A stretch of 40,953 nucleotides of DNA from Niallia sp. NCCP-28 (GCF_023168165.1 NZ_BQYJ01000018.1:1-40953); one strand, 5' to 3'. Counted from the first letter of the stretch, positions 33,179 through 40,953 are shown. The notes: generated by a model from the letters alone, not told the origin. Program-made: numbers and translations.

Positions 33179-34195
33179 ATGAAATATACTCTTAACAAAA
33201 ATAGCAACAAAAATTATATCGTCACTAGTATTTTAATTTTAATAAGCGTCGCTTCTATCTTTGTAAGCTTAAATACAGGGACAATGCAGCTTTCTCCAGT
33301 AAAGGTAATTCAAACTTTTTTTGGCTACGGGGACTTCAACAGCTCTACAGTATTGTTTGATTACCGGCTGCCAAGAATTTTAATTACGATGCTGGCAGGG
33401 GTTGGTCTGGGTGTTTCTGGTGCGATTTTACAAGGATTATCTCGAAATCCTTTAGCTGACCCTGGAATTTTAGGGTTACATTCAGGAGCTGCCTTTGGTC
33501 TTATTATTTTTGTTACTTACTTTCACTCATTGGATAAACAGGCATCCATTTTTATTCCGTTATTTACGTTTACAGGCGGAATTCTAGCAGCATTACTTAT
33601 TATATTATTAGCGTATGATCGCTATGAAGGCACACTCCCGATACGTCTTATTTTAGTTGGGATTGCAGTTTCAGCTGGCTTTAGTGCTATTACTCTTTTT
33701 TTATCTCTTCGTCTAAATGAAGAGATGTATACTTTTGCTTCTAGGTGGCTAGTTGGGAATGTTTGGGGAAGAGATTGGGTTCATGTTTGGACACTATTAC
33801 CATGGATTGTCATTTTGGCTCCTTATGCTTGGTTTAAATCTCATACATTAAATATTTTATCACTCGGTGATGAGGTAGCAGCCGGACTTGGTGTCTCTGT
33901 GCAAAAAAATCGTTTAGTAATGTTGGCAGTTGCTGTCGGGTTATCTTGTGGAAGTGTAGCAATGACTGGAGGAATTGGTTTTATTGGATTAGTGGCACCG
34001 CATCTTGCAAGGCGCTTAGCGGGACCAAAGTATGAGCATTCTCTTCCTATTTCGGGACTCATTGGGTTAATTATTCTATTGCTTGCTGATACAGTTGGCC
34101 GTTCCTTATTCCAACCAAATTCTATTCCAGCAGGAATAGTAGTCGCTGCTATAGGGGCCCCCTATTTTCTTTATTTACTTTTAAAGGTAAAATAA
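33179..34195 (+). CDS. Iron-siderophore ABC transporter permease (FecCD/FeuC type)
   Basis: This second FecCD permease has 338 residues and the same hallmarks: YRLPRILITMLAGVGLGVSG, LQGLSRNPLADPGILGLHSG and the ATPase-contact region GGIGFIGLVAPHLARRLAG. It begins directly after the stop of the previous permease with GGGAGG upstream, and the lipoprotein gene follows 22 nt later, so all three are one operon. Paired but different permeases are usual for Feu- and Fhu-type systems. The partner nucleotide-binding protein must come from elsewhere, as with YusV serving FeuABC in Bacillus subtilis. Confidence 0.92.
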   Translation: MKYTLNKNSNKNYIVTSILILISVASIFVSLNTGTMQLSPVKVIQTFFGYGDFNSSTVLFDYRLPRILITMLAGVGLGVSGAILQGLSRNPLADPGILGLHSGAAFGLIIFVTYFHSLDKQASIFIPLFTFTGGILAALLIILLAYDRYEGTLPIRLILVGIAVSAGFSAITLFLSLRLNEEMYTFASRWLVGNVWGRDWVHVWTLLPWIVILAPYAWFKSHTLNILSLGDEVAAGLGVSVQKNRLVMLAVAVGLSCGSVAMTGGIGFIGLVAPHLARRLAGPKYEHSLPISGLIGLIILLLADTVGRSLFQPNSIPAGIVVAAIGAPYFLYLLLKVK

Positions 34196-34217
34196 ATTAT
34201 TTATTAAGGAGATTAAT

Positions 34218-35132
34218 ATGAAAAAGAAACTTATTATGTTATTTTGTATCGTTTTTATTCTGATTTTATCCGCATGTGGACAAACTTCTTCAAATGGTGA
34301 TAATCCGAAAAATAAGGAGAAAAAGGAAAAGGATGAACTTAAAATTGCCTCCTTGTCTATTCATTTAACAAATGATTTGCTTGCATTAGGCATTACTCCT
34401 ATAGGTTCTGTTATTGGAGGGGATTTAAAGGATTTTCTTCCTCATGTGAAGGATCAATTAAAAGATACAAAAAAACTTGGTCCTGTAAAAGATCCAGATA
34501 TGGAGGCATTACTTAGTTTGAATCCTTCTGTGATTTATCTTGATGAGGAATTTTCAGGGAAAGATGTTTCAAAATATGAAAAAATTGCACCAACTCATGT
34601 ATTTAATTTGGACGATGGAACGTGGAGAGACCACTTAAAAACCATTGGAAAACTAGTTGATCGAGAGAAGCAAGCAGAAAAGTTTATCGCTGATTATGAA
34701 GAACAAACAAAGCGCGTGCAAGGTTTAATAAAAAATGAAATTGGCGAAGACAGTAAAGTAATGGCCATAAGGGTTGCAGCAAAAGAATTACGAGTATTTG
34801 GGACGAAACGCCCAATGGGTCCAATTTTATTCCAAGATTTAGGCTTAAATCCTGCTAATGGTGTAGAAGATATTGATAAATCTCAACCTTATGAGGTCAT
34901 TTCTCAAGAAGTACTTCCAGATTTTGATGCAGATGCTATCTTTGTTATTGTCAATAGAGATGATGAATCTCAAACAGCTTTTAAGGAGTTAGAAGGCACA
35001 CCTATTTGGAAAGGGTTGAAAGCTGTTAAAGGAAAACATGTTTATGTGATTCCTGATCAGCCGTGGCTTGACTATTCAGCATTAGGAAATAAAATGGCAA
35101 TGGATAATGCAGAAGAAATATTTTCAAAATAA
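34218..35132 (+). CDS. Iron-siderophore substrate-binding lipoprotein (FeuA-like)
   Basis: The 304-residue protein has a lipoprotein signal (MKKKLIMLFCIVFILILSAC; lipobox LSAC with cysteine 20) followed by a lysine-rich linker to about residue 40. A class III binding-protein fold of the siderophore type follows (IASLSIHLTNDLLALGITPIG, SLNPSVIYLDEE, a long connecting helix, and a second lobe with AIRVAAKELRVFG and HVYVIPDQPW). It would sit on the outer face of the membrane and hand ferric siderophore to the two permeases. AAGGAG precedes the ATG. It closes the operon, with a terminator 24 nt after the stop. The ligand class (catecholate or hydroxamate) cannot be told. Confidence 0.92.
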   Translation: MKKKLIMLFCIVFILILSACGQTSSNGDNPKNKEKKEKDELKIASLSIHLTNDLLALGITPIGSVIGGDLKDFLPHVKDQLKDTKKLGPVKDPDMEALLSLNPSVIYLDEEFSGKDVSKYEKIAPTHVFNLDDGTWRDHLKTIGKLVDREKQAEKFIADYEEQTKRVQGLIKNEIGEDSKVMAIRVAAKELRVFGTKRPMGPILFQDLGLNPANGVEDIDKSQPYEVISQEVLPDFDADAIFVIVNRDDESQTAFKELEGTPIWKGLKAVKGKHVYVIPDQPWLDYSALGNKMAMDNAEEIFSK

Positions 35133-35153
35133 TTTGTAGGATACACATACATA

Positions 35154-35194
35154 AGACCACCCTTATAGGTTGATGCATAATGGGTGGTTTTTGT
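35154..35194 (+). terminator. Terminator of the siderophore uptake operon
   Basis: ACCACCC (35156-35162) pairs with GGGTGGT (35182-35188), the stem extended by TTAT/ATAA, followed by a T-run. The remaining gap to 35471 holds nothing recognised. Confidence 0.8.
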
Positions 35195-35471
35195 TATGGA
35201 TTGGCATATTTAGTTTATGTGAAAAATCATCCATACCAAAATGTGGGGATAAGGTTATCTTTAATCAAAGCTGTTCAAATCTTTATTTATCACTTGTTTA
35301 CTATTTAATAGGTATTTATCTAGTGAGCATACTGCTATATGAATATGTAGGAATAAGCAACATTATTTGCAATATTCTATAGAATTAGTAGTTTTAAAGG
35401 TTGATAGAATAAAATTTTGTACTTTACAATAGATAAAAATAATTAAAAAGAATAGAAGGGGGTAGGTTTAG

Positions 35472-36215
35472 ATGAGTATGGAGTTCGTTAATCAACCTGT
35501 CATTGAGTTTAGATCAGTGAGTAAAAGTTTCGTGCAAAATGGAAAGGTTCAGCCCGTACTACGTGATATTACTGGTGAAATTGAGAGAAACTCCATTGTA
35601 GTGTTTGTTGGACCATCTGGGTCCGGAAAAAGTACATTGCTTTCTCTTTGCAATATGCTTATCACTTCTGATACCGGCAAAATAATAATAGAAGGCAAAG
35701 AGGTTCGAGAGTGGAATGTTAATGAATTGAGAAGGAAGGTGGGAATTGCTTTTCAAACTGCTCCTGTCATAGAGGGAACTGTACAGGATAATCTATTGCT
35801 TACATATAAGATGCATAATCAAAATACTTATAGCCCCGAACAGCTTACATCACTTACAGGACTCTCTCAAGATCTCTTGCAACACCATGCTCGAAGTTTA
35901 TCTGGGGGGCAAAAGCAAAAATTATCATTAGCTAGGACGCTCTCTAACAATAGTTCAATTCTTCTGTTAGATGAGATTACATCTGCCCTTGACCCAATTT
36001 CAACTCATGAAATTGAGGAATTAATCTTACGACTAAATAAAGAAGAAAACAAAACTATTGTTTGGGTGACTCATGACTTAGCACAAGCTAAAAGGGTTGC
36101 GGATTGGGTTTGGCTTATTAAAAATGGAAGTATAGTAGAAAGTGCTTCAGTTCAAGACTTTTTTTTATCTCCTCAAAAAGATATAACTAAACAGTTCTTA
36201 ATGGGAGGGGAATAA
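35472..36215 (+). CDS. fetA: FetA-like iron export ABC ATPase
   Basis: The 247-residue ATPase has Walker A GPSGSGKS (47-54), signature LSGGQ (143-147) and Walker B ILLLDE (163-168). It is the short single-domain form that pairs with FetB/YbbM-type membrane proteins. In Escherichia coli FetAB exports iron and protects against peroxide. The next gene overlaps by one base and encodes the FetB partner. GGGGGTAGG precedes the ATG. No Fur box is evident upstream, as might be expected for an exporter. Its place right after a siderophore uptake operon tempts one to make it the missing importer ATPase, but the overlap with fetB argues against that. Confidence 0.85.
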   Translation: MSMEFVNQPVIEFRSVSKSFVQNGKVQPVLRDITGEIERNSIVVFVGPSGSGKSTLLSLCNMLITSDTGKIIIEGKEVREWNVNELRRKVGIAFQTAPVIEGTVQDNLLLTYKMHNQNTYSPEQLTSLTGLSQDLLQHHARSLSGGQKQKLSLARTLSNNSSILLLDEITSALDPISTHEIEELILRLNKEENKTIVWVTHDLAQAKRVADWVWLIKNGSIVESASVQDFFLSPQKDITKQFLMGGE

Positions 36216-36970
36216 TGGATTTTATAGCACTCTTATTCACTATCCTGTTTGTCTTTATTGCTTTATTTTTATCGAAATCATTTAAGGTAGGGATTGAAAA
36301 AGACATTATAATCGCTACGCTAAGAGCAAGTATCCAATTATTTTTTATTGGCTATTTACTGACTTTCATTTTTAATTTTAATTCTCCTTTTTTTACCATT
36401 CTTATGCTTTTGTTTATGTTGCTGATTGCATCACAGAACATTGTTAAACGGAGGAAGAAGCAAAAGGGACTATTCTGGCGAGTATTTGTTACACTGCTGC
36501 TTGTAGAAGGAATAACCCAAGGTTTTTTGCTTGTTCTACAAGTTATTCCTCCTACTTCAAAGTATATCATTCCAATTAGTGGGATGATTATCGGAAACTC
36601 AATGGTTTTAGCTAGCTTATTTCTCAATCGGTTATTCTCCGAAGTGGAGCTACACAGACAGGAGATTCTGTTGATTCTGTCTCTTGGAGGAATACCAAAG
36701 CAAGCGGTTCATTCGATCTTGAAAGTTTGTATGAAAGCAAGTATGATTCCGACATTAGAAAGTCAAAAAACCATTGGGCTTGTACAACTTCCAGGAATGA
36801 TGACAGGGCAAATCCTCGCTGGAGCCAGTCCTGTGCAAGCTGTGCGCTTTCAATTATTAATCGCTTTTACCACTATGACATCCGCTACATTGACTTGTAT
36901 CATGCTTAGTTCTTTAATTTACCCCCTATTATTTACGAAATATCAACAGTTAAAAGAGAGGATAGAATGA
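36215..36970 (+). CDS. fetB: FetB-like iron export permease (YbbM family)
   Basis: The 251-residue membrane protein matches the FetB/YbbM (UPF0014) family in length and in motifs: ATLRASIQLFFIGYLL, ISGMIIGNSMVLASLFLNRL, LSLGGIPKQAVHSILK, and VQLPGMMTGQILAGASPVQAVRFQ, the loop near the C-terminus conserved in the family. About seven transmembrane helices are visible. With FetA it forms an ABC exporter for which iron efflux is established in E. coli. The start shares a base with the fetA stop, and a terminator follows. Confidence 0.9.
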   Translation: MDFIALLFTILFVFIALFLSKSFKVGIEKDIIIATLRASIQLFFIGYLLTFIFNFNSPFFTILMLLFMLLIASQNIVKRRKKQKGLFWRVFVTLLLVEGITQGFLLVLQVIPPTSKYIIPISGMIIGNSMVLASLFLNRLFSEVELHRQEILLILSLGGIPKQAVHSILKVCMKASMIPTLESQKTIGLVQLPGMMTGQILAGASPVQAVRFQLLIAFTTMTSATLTCIMLSSLIYPLLFTKYQQLKERIE

Positions 36971-36972
36971 GG

Positions 36973-37010
36973 GGAATGGATAAGGGGATATTATCCATTT
37001 TTATTTTTTC
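36973..37010 (+). terminator. Terminator of fetAB
   Basis: AATGGATAA (36975-36983) pairs with TTATCCATT (36991-36999), followed by a T-rich run. Confidence 0.8.
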
Positions 37011-37201
37011 TATCTGGGGACACTACCAGCAAAACGAAAATTTACATGTTAAGAAAATTCCAGAATAAAAAAAGCCTAATTTCACTCAGCATTAAAATAG
37101 AGAAATCGATAGAAGAATAATGAAATAGAAGTGCAGGGCTTTGCAAAGGACAAATGCAGAGTCATGCACTTTATTTATTAAGTGCATAAAAAAAGAGATG
37201 C

Positions 37202-37337
37202 CTAATTAAATAATGGGCTCCCTTTTGAGGCGCAAACATTGCAAATCACATCGTATGTTTTGTCACTAATATCAATGAAATTCTCAATGGAATTCTCTGA
37301 GTAAATAACATCAATAAACGCAAAGAAGGGATAGCTT
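37202..37337 (-). pseudogene. 3' remnant of an unidentified protein with a CxxC pair
   Basis: The minus strand is open for 44 codons without a start and ends at a stop at 37202-37204. The sequence is protein-like: FFAFIDVIYSENSIENFIDI, then YDVICNVCASKGSPLFN. The CNVC pair could bind a metal. The frame enters from a hairpin (37326-37351, perfect 10-bp arms AAGGGATAGC/GCTATCCCTT) that may be the terminator of the yozG-yoaS unit. The family is not recognised. Confidence 0.3.
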
Positions 37338-37351
37338 AATGGCTATCCCTT
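37326..37351 (-). terminator. Hairpin downstream of yozG
   Basis: Perfect 10-bp arms with a 6-nt loop lie 48 nt after the yozG stop, but no strong T-run follows, so terminator strength is uncertain. Confidence 0.45.
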
Positions 37352-37398
37352 AAATTCTCTAACGACTCCCATTAATTAAATAAATTTGTTGTCTGTTT

Positions 37399-37617
37399 TT
37401 ATTGAGTGTCTTCGTCCCTTTTGTACTCTAGAATATCACCTGGTTGACAATCCAAAGTCTTACATATCGCTTCTAATGTTGAAAAACGAACCGCTTTTGC
37501 TTTCCCATTTTTCAGAATGGAGAGATTTGCCATAGTAATTCCGACACTCTCTGAAAGCTCCGTTACGCTCATTTTTCGTTTTGCTAACATCACATCAATA
37601 TTAATAATAATTGCCAT
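37399..37617 (-). CDS. yozG: Small XRE-family repressor, YozG-like
   Basis: I take the ATG at 37617 (72 residues), because GGTGGAGG lies just upstream; an in-frame GTG at 37626 would fall inside that ribosome site. The protein is a single helix-turn-helix of the Cro/C1 type (VTELSESVGITMANLSILKNGKAKAVRFSTLEAICKTLDC). PGDILEYK, a usual ending in these very small regulators, is also present. It follows the DUF2975 gene by 10 nt and is co-transcribed with it. YozG and YoaS are paired the same way in Bacillus subtilis; neither has an established function. Confidence 0.85.
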   Translation of the reverse strand: MAIIINIDVMLAKRKMSVTELSESVGITMANLSILKNGKAKAVRFSTLEAICKTLDCQPGDILEYKRDEDTQ

Positions 37618-37627
37618 ATCCTCCACC

Positions 37628-38113
37628 TCAGACCGTCAAATCATTTTCTGATTTTATGTTAATCGCTTCTTGTAGAAGTCGTTGGAGAATAGCAGCAAAA
37701 ACGGCGATAACCAACGAAGCAAAAATGATGATGAGTCCTATTAATCCAATAGGAGGGTCAACTTTCTTCGCTATAAAACGAAAGAGTGGCAAACTTAATA
37801 CATATAAACCACTGATTGTAATCGCACAGTACTTTATGTTCTTTAACGCCTTTACAGATAATTCCGAGAACGCTGTGTTCTTGTCAATATACAGTAAAAG
37901 ATTGAAAGCCTGATAGAGAGCAAAGTAAAAAGGCACAGCCGCTCCATACATCACGATGAAAACGAGATATTTCATTGGGGAAATATTTGGATACATTTTT
38001 GCTGCGAAATTCGCTATATGGGGCACTAAAAATATACATAAAGCAAGTACTGCAATTCCAGCCAGAAAAATAGTTACCTTTAAGAAAGTGGTTGAGCCTC
38101 GTTTAACCTTCAT
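37628..38113 (-). CDS. yoaS: DUF2975 membrane protein, YoaS-like
   Basis: The 161-residue protein has four hydrophobic segments (about residues 12-31, 48-72, 91-110 and 121-146) in the DUF2975 arrangement, with the central loop YIDKNTAFSELSVKALKNIKY typical of the family. The function is unknown. The constant partner is a small XRE regulator, here yozG, which suggests a membrane-linked regulatory pair. GTGAGGTG precedes the ATG. An extended -10 (TGCTAAAAT on the minus strand, hexamer 38146-38151) lies 33 nt upstream without a good -35. Confidence 0.85.
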   Translation of the reverse strand: MKVKRGSTTFLKVTIFLAGIAVLALCIFLVPHIANFAAKMYPNISPMKYLVFIVMYGAAVPFYFALYQAFNLLLYIDKNTAFSELSVKALKNIKYCAITISGLYVLSLPLFRFIAKKVDPPIGLIGLIIIFASLVIAVFAAILQRLLQEAINIKSENDLTV

Positions 38114-38204
38114 TTAAAACACCTCACTTATTTAATGCCAACGTGATTTTAGCATATTGTTTATTGTTTTATTATTATTGAAATATCCTTCTAATTTTGC
38201 CAAA

Positions 38205-38243
38205 AATAAAAAGCATTTCTCATTACAAAGAGATGCTCTTACT
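38205..38243 (-). terminator. Probable terminator of the MATE gene
   Basis: On the minus strand AGCATCTCT pairs with AGAAATGCT (one mismatch) and is followed by TTTTTATTTTT. The 200 bp between it and the MATE stop hold a 20-codon coding-like tail (ending at 38257 on the minus strand, FAEETFESFVEQVVNLTC) but no complete gene. Confidence 0.6.
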
Positions 38244-38448
38244 TTAACATGTTAAATTTACAACTTGTTCTACAAAACTTTCAAATGTTTCTTCTGCGAA
38301 TTTCCACTATTTTGAGTTTTCATGGGATTAAAAACTCTATATTTGTTTCGCTTTCATAATTGACAGGTAAATTCACACTGTACAATAATTATTTCTCTAT
38401 TCGAGAATTGGTGTGCGAAACCCTGCCTTCTTGGGTGTTATATGTTTT

Positions 38449-39801
38449 CTAGTGTACTAAACTATCCAATTCTGGCTGCAATTTGTTCCGCAAAATAAAA
38501 AGCATGATGGCACCAACAAGGAATGCGACGGCATCCGCAATGACTAGCGACCAGACCACCCCGTGGAAGCCGTTCATTTGATTGGCGATAAACAACAAAG
38601 GAATTAGAGTAATTCCTTGAATAATTGACATAATAAAGGCGGCAGTTCCTTGCGCCGTTGCTTGGAAAATCCCAGTAAACAATGAGGTCATTCCTGTAAT
38701 GAACAAGGATAAGAACGTCACATGTAGAATGTAGCTGCCCATTTCAATTAATTGCGGGTCATTTGTAAATAAACCAATTAAGTGGTCGGAAATCAAATAG
38801 ACAATGATGCCGAACACGACTGCTAACGCCGCAATCGCTTTGATCGTAAATCTAATGGTATTCTTCATGCGTAATTTATTCGCTGTAAAAGAGAAGGCAA
38901 TCAACGGCACGACTCCCTCGCATAAGCCCATCAGAATAAACTCAGGAAATTGCAATAAACGTGATGAAATTCCGTAAGCCGCTACGGCGTGATCTCCATA
39001 TTCGACAAGAAAATGATTAAAGATGAGCGACATTCCACCTAAAAAGATACTCATAATAAAGACGGGAACTCCGATTTTTAATACATTGCTCAGAATATCC
39101 TTGGTAGCCTTGAACCATTTTACGGAGACAGTTAAGAATTGGCTCTTATATCTCATATGGAAGGCGTAGAATGCACTCGCAACCAAGTTAGAAATGACCG
39201 TAGCAGACGCAACGCCGATTACATCCCAATGGAACACGAAGATGACTAACGTATCGAGAATAATATTTACAACAACACTGAGAATCATACCGATCATCGA
39301 AGTGATTGCTGCACCCTCCGAGCGCACAATATTCTCCAGAGTAAAGAATAATACGACGAATGGTGAACCAATAAGCATAATCGTGACATAGTCTTTCGTG
39401 AATCCGAAGGAGTCAGACGTTGCCCCCAGGCCATAAACGATTGGATTGATCAACGGGAGACCCACGGCCATCACGATAAGACCGATAACTAAACTGCTGT
39501 AAAAGGCGAATGAAGACACATGCTTTACATCATCATATTTTTTCTCTCCAAGCAAACGGGAGACAAATGTACCGCTACCCATGCCAATCAAGTTGCCGAG
39601 CGCCATGATGAATGCGAATAACGGCAAGGTTAGAGCGAGTGCGGTTAACATGGCAGTATTATGGAGTGTACCAAGGAAATAGGCATTCAGGATGGAATAT
39701 ATGACATTCATTGATGTGCCTAGCATCATTGGTACAGCGAAGTGAGCTACGGCTTTTGAGACTGGTGCCTTTTCAAAGTAATAGAGGTTTTCTGCATCCA
39801 T
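38449..39801 (-). CDS. MATE-family multidrug exporter
   Basis: The 450-residue protein is a full-length MATE exporter with twelve predicted helices. It opens APVSKAVAHFAVPMMLGTSMNVIYSILNAYFLG (family-typical first helix) and has GMGSGTFVSRLLGEK, VRSEGAAITSMIGMILSVVVNIILD, VAAYGISSRLLQFP and GMTSLFTGIFQATAQG. Such proteins export cationic drugs using sodium or proton gradients. It is divergent from a TetR regulator with shared, overlapping promoters. Parts of the gene are GC-richer than the surroundings (35 of 60 bases at 38521-38580), suggesting that it arrived with its regulator. Confidence 0.93.
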   Translation of the reverse strand: MDAENLYYFEKAPVSKAVAHFAVPMMLGTSMNVIYSILNAYFLGTLHNTAMLTALALTLPLFAFIMALGNLIGMGSGTFVSRLLGEKKYDDVKHVSSFAFYSSLVIGLIVMAVGLPLINPIVYGLGATSDSFGFTKDYVTIMLIGSPFVVLFFTLENIVRSEGAAITSMIGMILSVVVNIILDTLVIFVFHWDVIGVASATVISNLVASAFYAFHMRYKSQFLTVSVKWFKATKDILSNVLKIGVPVFIMSIFLGGMSLIFNHFLVEYGDHAVAAYGISSRLLQFPEFILMGLCEGVVPLIAFSFTANKLRMKNTIRFTIKAIAALAVVFGIIVYLISDHLIGLFTNDPQLIEMGSYILHVTFLSLFITGMTSLFTGIFQATAQGTAAFIMSIIQGITLIPLLFIANQMNGFHGVVWSLVIADAVAFLVGAIMLFILRNKLQPELDSLVH

Positions 39802-39840
39802 GATGGATCACTACTTTCTTCATTTATTTTGGTTTTTAGA

Positions 39841-39922
39841 CTAACGGTGTAAGGTTGCGTCTTACAGTGTTAGATGATATCATGAATCTATAAACCTGTA
39901 AAGCAAAAACTTACACTGTTAG
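39841..39922. promoter_or_regulatory. Face-to-face promoters with three TetR boxes
   Basis: The plus promoter is TTGCGT (39855-39860), 17 bp, TATCAT (39878-39883). The minus promoter is TTTACA (39902-39897), 17 bp, TATCAT (39879-39874). The two -10 boxes share the palindrome ATGATATCAT (39874-39883). Similar 13-bp sites lie at 39841-39853 (inverted), 39861-39873 (in the plus spacer) and 39910-39922 (over the plus start and minus -35 side). Confidence 0.7.
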
Positions 39923-39934
39923 GGGCGGATAACG

Positions 39935-40615
39935 ATGAAAAAGCAGCAGCCTCAGATTTCAGAGGATAAAATTTTGGAAACCTCGTGGGAGCTTCTTGGA
40001 GAGGCGGGCATCGAAAAATTCAGTATGAGACGATTGGCCAACAGGCTAGGGATTCAGGCTCCCTCTTTATACTGGTACTTCAAGAGCAAACAGAATCTCT
40101 ACCAGCGTCTGGCCAACCAGGTATCAAAAATGATTCTGGCGGATTTCCACTCCGAGGGGGACTGGAAGGAGCAGCTGACGGGGCTTGCGGTAACGGTACG
40201 GAGCGTGCTCAGCCGATATCCCTGCTCCACGCAGCTCATGATGATGACGCTGCCCCACGAACCGGACATTATCCGGTTTACGAACCGTATGCTGCTCTGC
40301 GTGGAATCGACACCACTTAAGCAAGAGCAGAAAATGCAAGTGGTTACTACGCTTGTGAACTATGTCTTCTATTTCGTTCTAGATGATTATCAGCATGAGC
40401 GCAATGTCTCCGCTATCCTTAAGGAGCAGGGGGCGCCTCCGGGTGAGGAGATGATTTGCCTTCTTGACTCCATGAACGAGACGGATGCAGGACTGTTTCG
40501 GAGGATGTTCACGAACGGGCTATTCGAGCTGATGGGGACGGACGGGGCGTTTGAGTTCGGCTTGAAACTGATTCTGCTTGGGGTTGAGCAGGTAATAAAG
40601 GAGCAGGAAAAGTAG
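39935..40615 (+). CDS. TetR-family repressor with tetracycline-repressor-like C-terminal domain
   Basis: The 226-residue protein has a helix-turn-helix close to the TetR class itself (about residues 8-58, FSMRRLANRLGIQAPSLYWYFKSKQNLYQRLA). A helical C-terminal domain with ARYP-like VLSRYPCSTQLMM and a final LILLGVEQVI follows. It should repress the divergent MATE gene and itself through the shared operators. Its base composition is unlike the rest of the window (37 G+C of 60 bases at 40201-40260), a sign of recent transfer from a higher-GC member of the Bacillota. AGGGGCGGA precedes the ATG. A weak hairpin follows at 40621-40657. Confidence 0.9.
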   Translation: MKKQQPQISEDKILETSWELLGEAGIEKFSMRRLANRLGIQAPSLYWYFKSKQNLYQRLANQVSKMILADFHSEGDWKEQLTGLAVTVRSVLSRYPCSTQLMMMTLPHEPDIIRFTNRMLLCVESTPLKQEQKMQVVTTLVNYVFYFVLDDYQHERNVSAILKEQGAPPGEEMICLLDSMNETDAGLFRRMFTNGLFELMGTDGAFEFGLKLILLGVEQVIKEQEK

Positions 40616-40645
40616 TATGTAAAAAACCACTCATCCGGTTATCGG

Positions 40646-40762
40646 ATGGAAGGTTTTAATGAGGTTAACATTTACCCTAAATTGTTAACAAGCGAGCGCT
40701 TTAAGGAATTAATGAAAATGCCCAATCTCTTTATACATTTATGTAGAAGTTGGGCATTGTGA
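40646..40762 (+). other. 38-codon open frame of doubtful status, spanning a hairpin
   Basis: The frame opens with ATG at 40646 and reads EGFNEVNIYPKLLTSERFKE, then LMKMPNLF. It looks protein-like but has no clear ribosome site and matches no family I know. It overlaps a hairpin (AATGCCCAA 40717-40725 with TTGGGCATT 40750-40758). It is probably a remnant. Confidence 0.25.
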
Positions 40763-40914
40763 ATTAATTCACTTAAACTAAAATCAGTTTTTCTCTAGCT
40801 GAAATGAACATATCTAATCACCCTGTTGCCTTGACATAATTTAAGTATAATCATCTATGTTGACACTATCAAATAGTACTAAACACAGTTTTTTTAAATG
40901 CAATGTTGCCAAAA

Positions 40915-40953
40915 AATAAAAAATCCAGAGAAAATTTAATCTCTGGATTTTTT
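40915..40953. terminator. Terminator at the window edge
   Basis: AAATCCAGAGA (40921-40931) pairs with TCTCTGGATTT (40940-40950), with an A-run before and a T-run after, so it can work on both strands; on the minus strand it may end a gene beyond the window. Between 40763 and 40915 no gene is visible. Confidence 0.75.

Noticed and set aside
35170-35382. A 70-codon plus-strand frame after the siderophore-binding protein gene
   Set aside because: It begins inside the terminator hairpin, lacks a ribosome site and has no recognisable family.
35472-36215. FetA as the ATPase of the siderophore importer
   Set aside because: It overlaps fetB by one base, matches the FetA type, and lies behind a terminator from the uptake operon.
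37164-37187. ATGCACTT/AAGTGCAT hairpin after fetAB
   Set aside because: It is followed by A residues on the plus strand and preceded by T residues on the minus strand, so it does not fit a terminator; no other role is supported.
38360-38386. TTGACA and TACAAT in the gap after the MATE gene
   Set aside because: A 15-bp spacer and no gene downstream on the plus strand.
40831-40851. TTGACA followed by TATAAT near the window end
   Set aside because: The spacer is only 9 bp, too short for a sigma-A promoter.

Overview
The window looks like a stretch of a low-GC Gram-positive chromosome of the order Bacillales, most like Lysinibacillus, Bacillus or relatives. The grounds are strong AGGAGG-type ribosome binding sites, consensus sigma-A-like promoters, intrinsic hairpin-plus-T terminators, frequent GTG/TTG starts, and gene families with close Bacillus counterparts (paiA, yczE, yoaS/yozG, rarD, a Btr-like regulator, a bacterial cold-shock protein). 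The genus is an inference from protein similarity recalled from memory; no rRNA or other marker gene is present.

Layout. 1-1250: a cold-shock gene, then decayed fragments of a major facilitator transporter and another gene. 1257-8270: a galactitol catabolic locus. It holds two paralogous DeoR-type regulators, a divergent lacCD-like pair (tagatose-6-phosphate kinase and class I tagatose-1,6-bisphosphate aldolase), the galactitol PTS (IIA, IIB, IIC) and a GatD-like dehydrogenase, which together make a complete route from galactitol to triose phosphates. 8297-11030: a MocR-type regulator divergent from phzF, with a truncated ridA-like gene overlapping the phzF stop. 11077-13570: a YczE-type membrane protein with intact palindromic operators but a broken MarR gene, the polyamine acetyltransferase gene paiA, and a 5'-truncated AraC gene. 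13659-17546: an arsenic cluster (arsR, a decayed second arsR, arsB, and a CoA-disulfide reductase with a rhodanese domain).

17677-20160: a TetR regulator with three near-identical operators, followed by a DHA2-type drug exporter. 20180-22432: a ruined Abi_2-family abortive-infection gene and a GMC oxidoreductase. 22432-26497: a frameshifted GNAT-rarD operon divergent from a LysR gene, then a deletion scar that joins the 3' parts of a divergent EamA and MocR pair head to head. 26579-29452: an MFS transporter and a tRNA-dihydrouridine synthase. 29528-29874: an IS3-type insertion sequence remnant.

30084-37010: an iron section. A Fur-type operator lies at the centre of a 61-bp perfect palindrome. 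It precedes a Btr-like AraC/substrate-binding-protein regulator, two FecCD permeases and a siderophore-binding lipoprotein, with no ATPase gene. A FetAB-type iron exporter pair follows. 37202-38240: a yozG/yoaS-like pair. 38449-40660: a higher-GC MATE exporter and divergent TetR regulator whose promoters face each other across a shared palindromic -10.

The most striking general property is gene decay. At least ten genes are truncated or frameshifted, often with their operators still intact. The functional modules are otherwise small regulator-plus-transporter units for sugar alcohol, arsenic, drugs and iron, typical of an accessory region.
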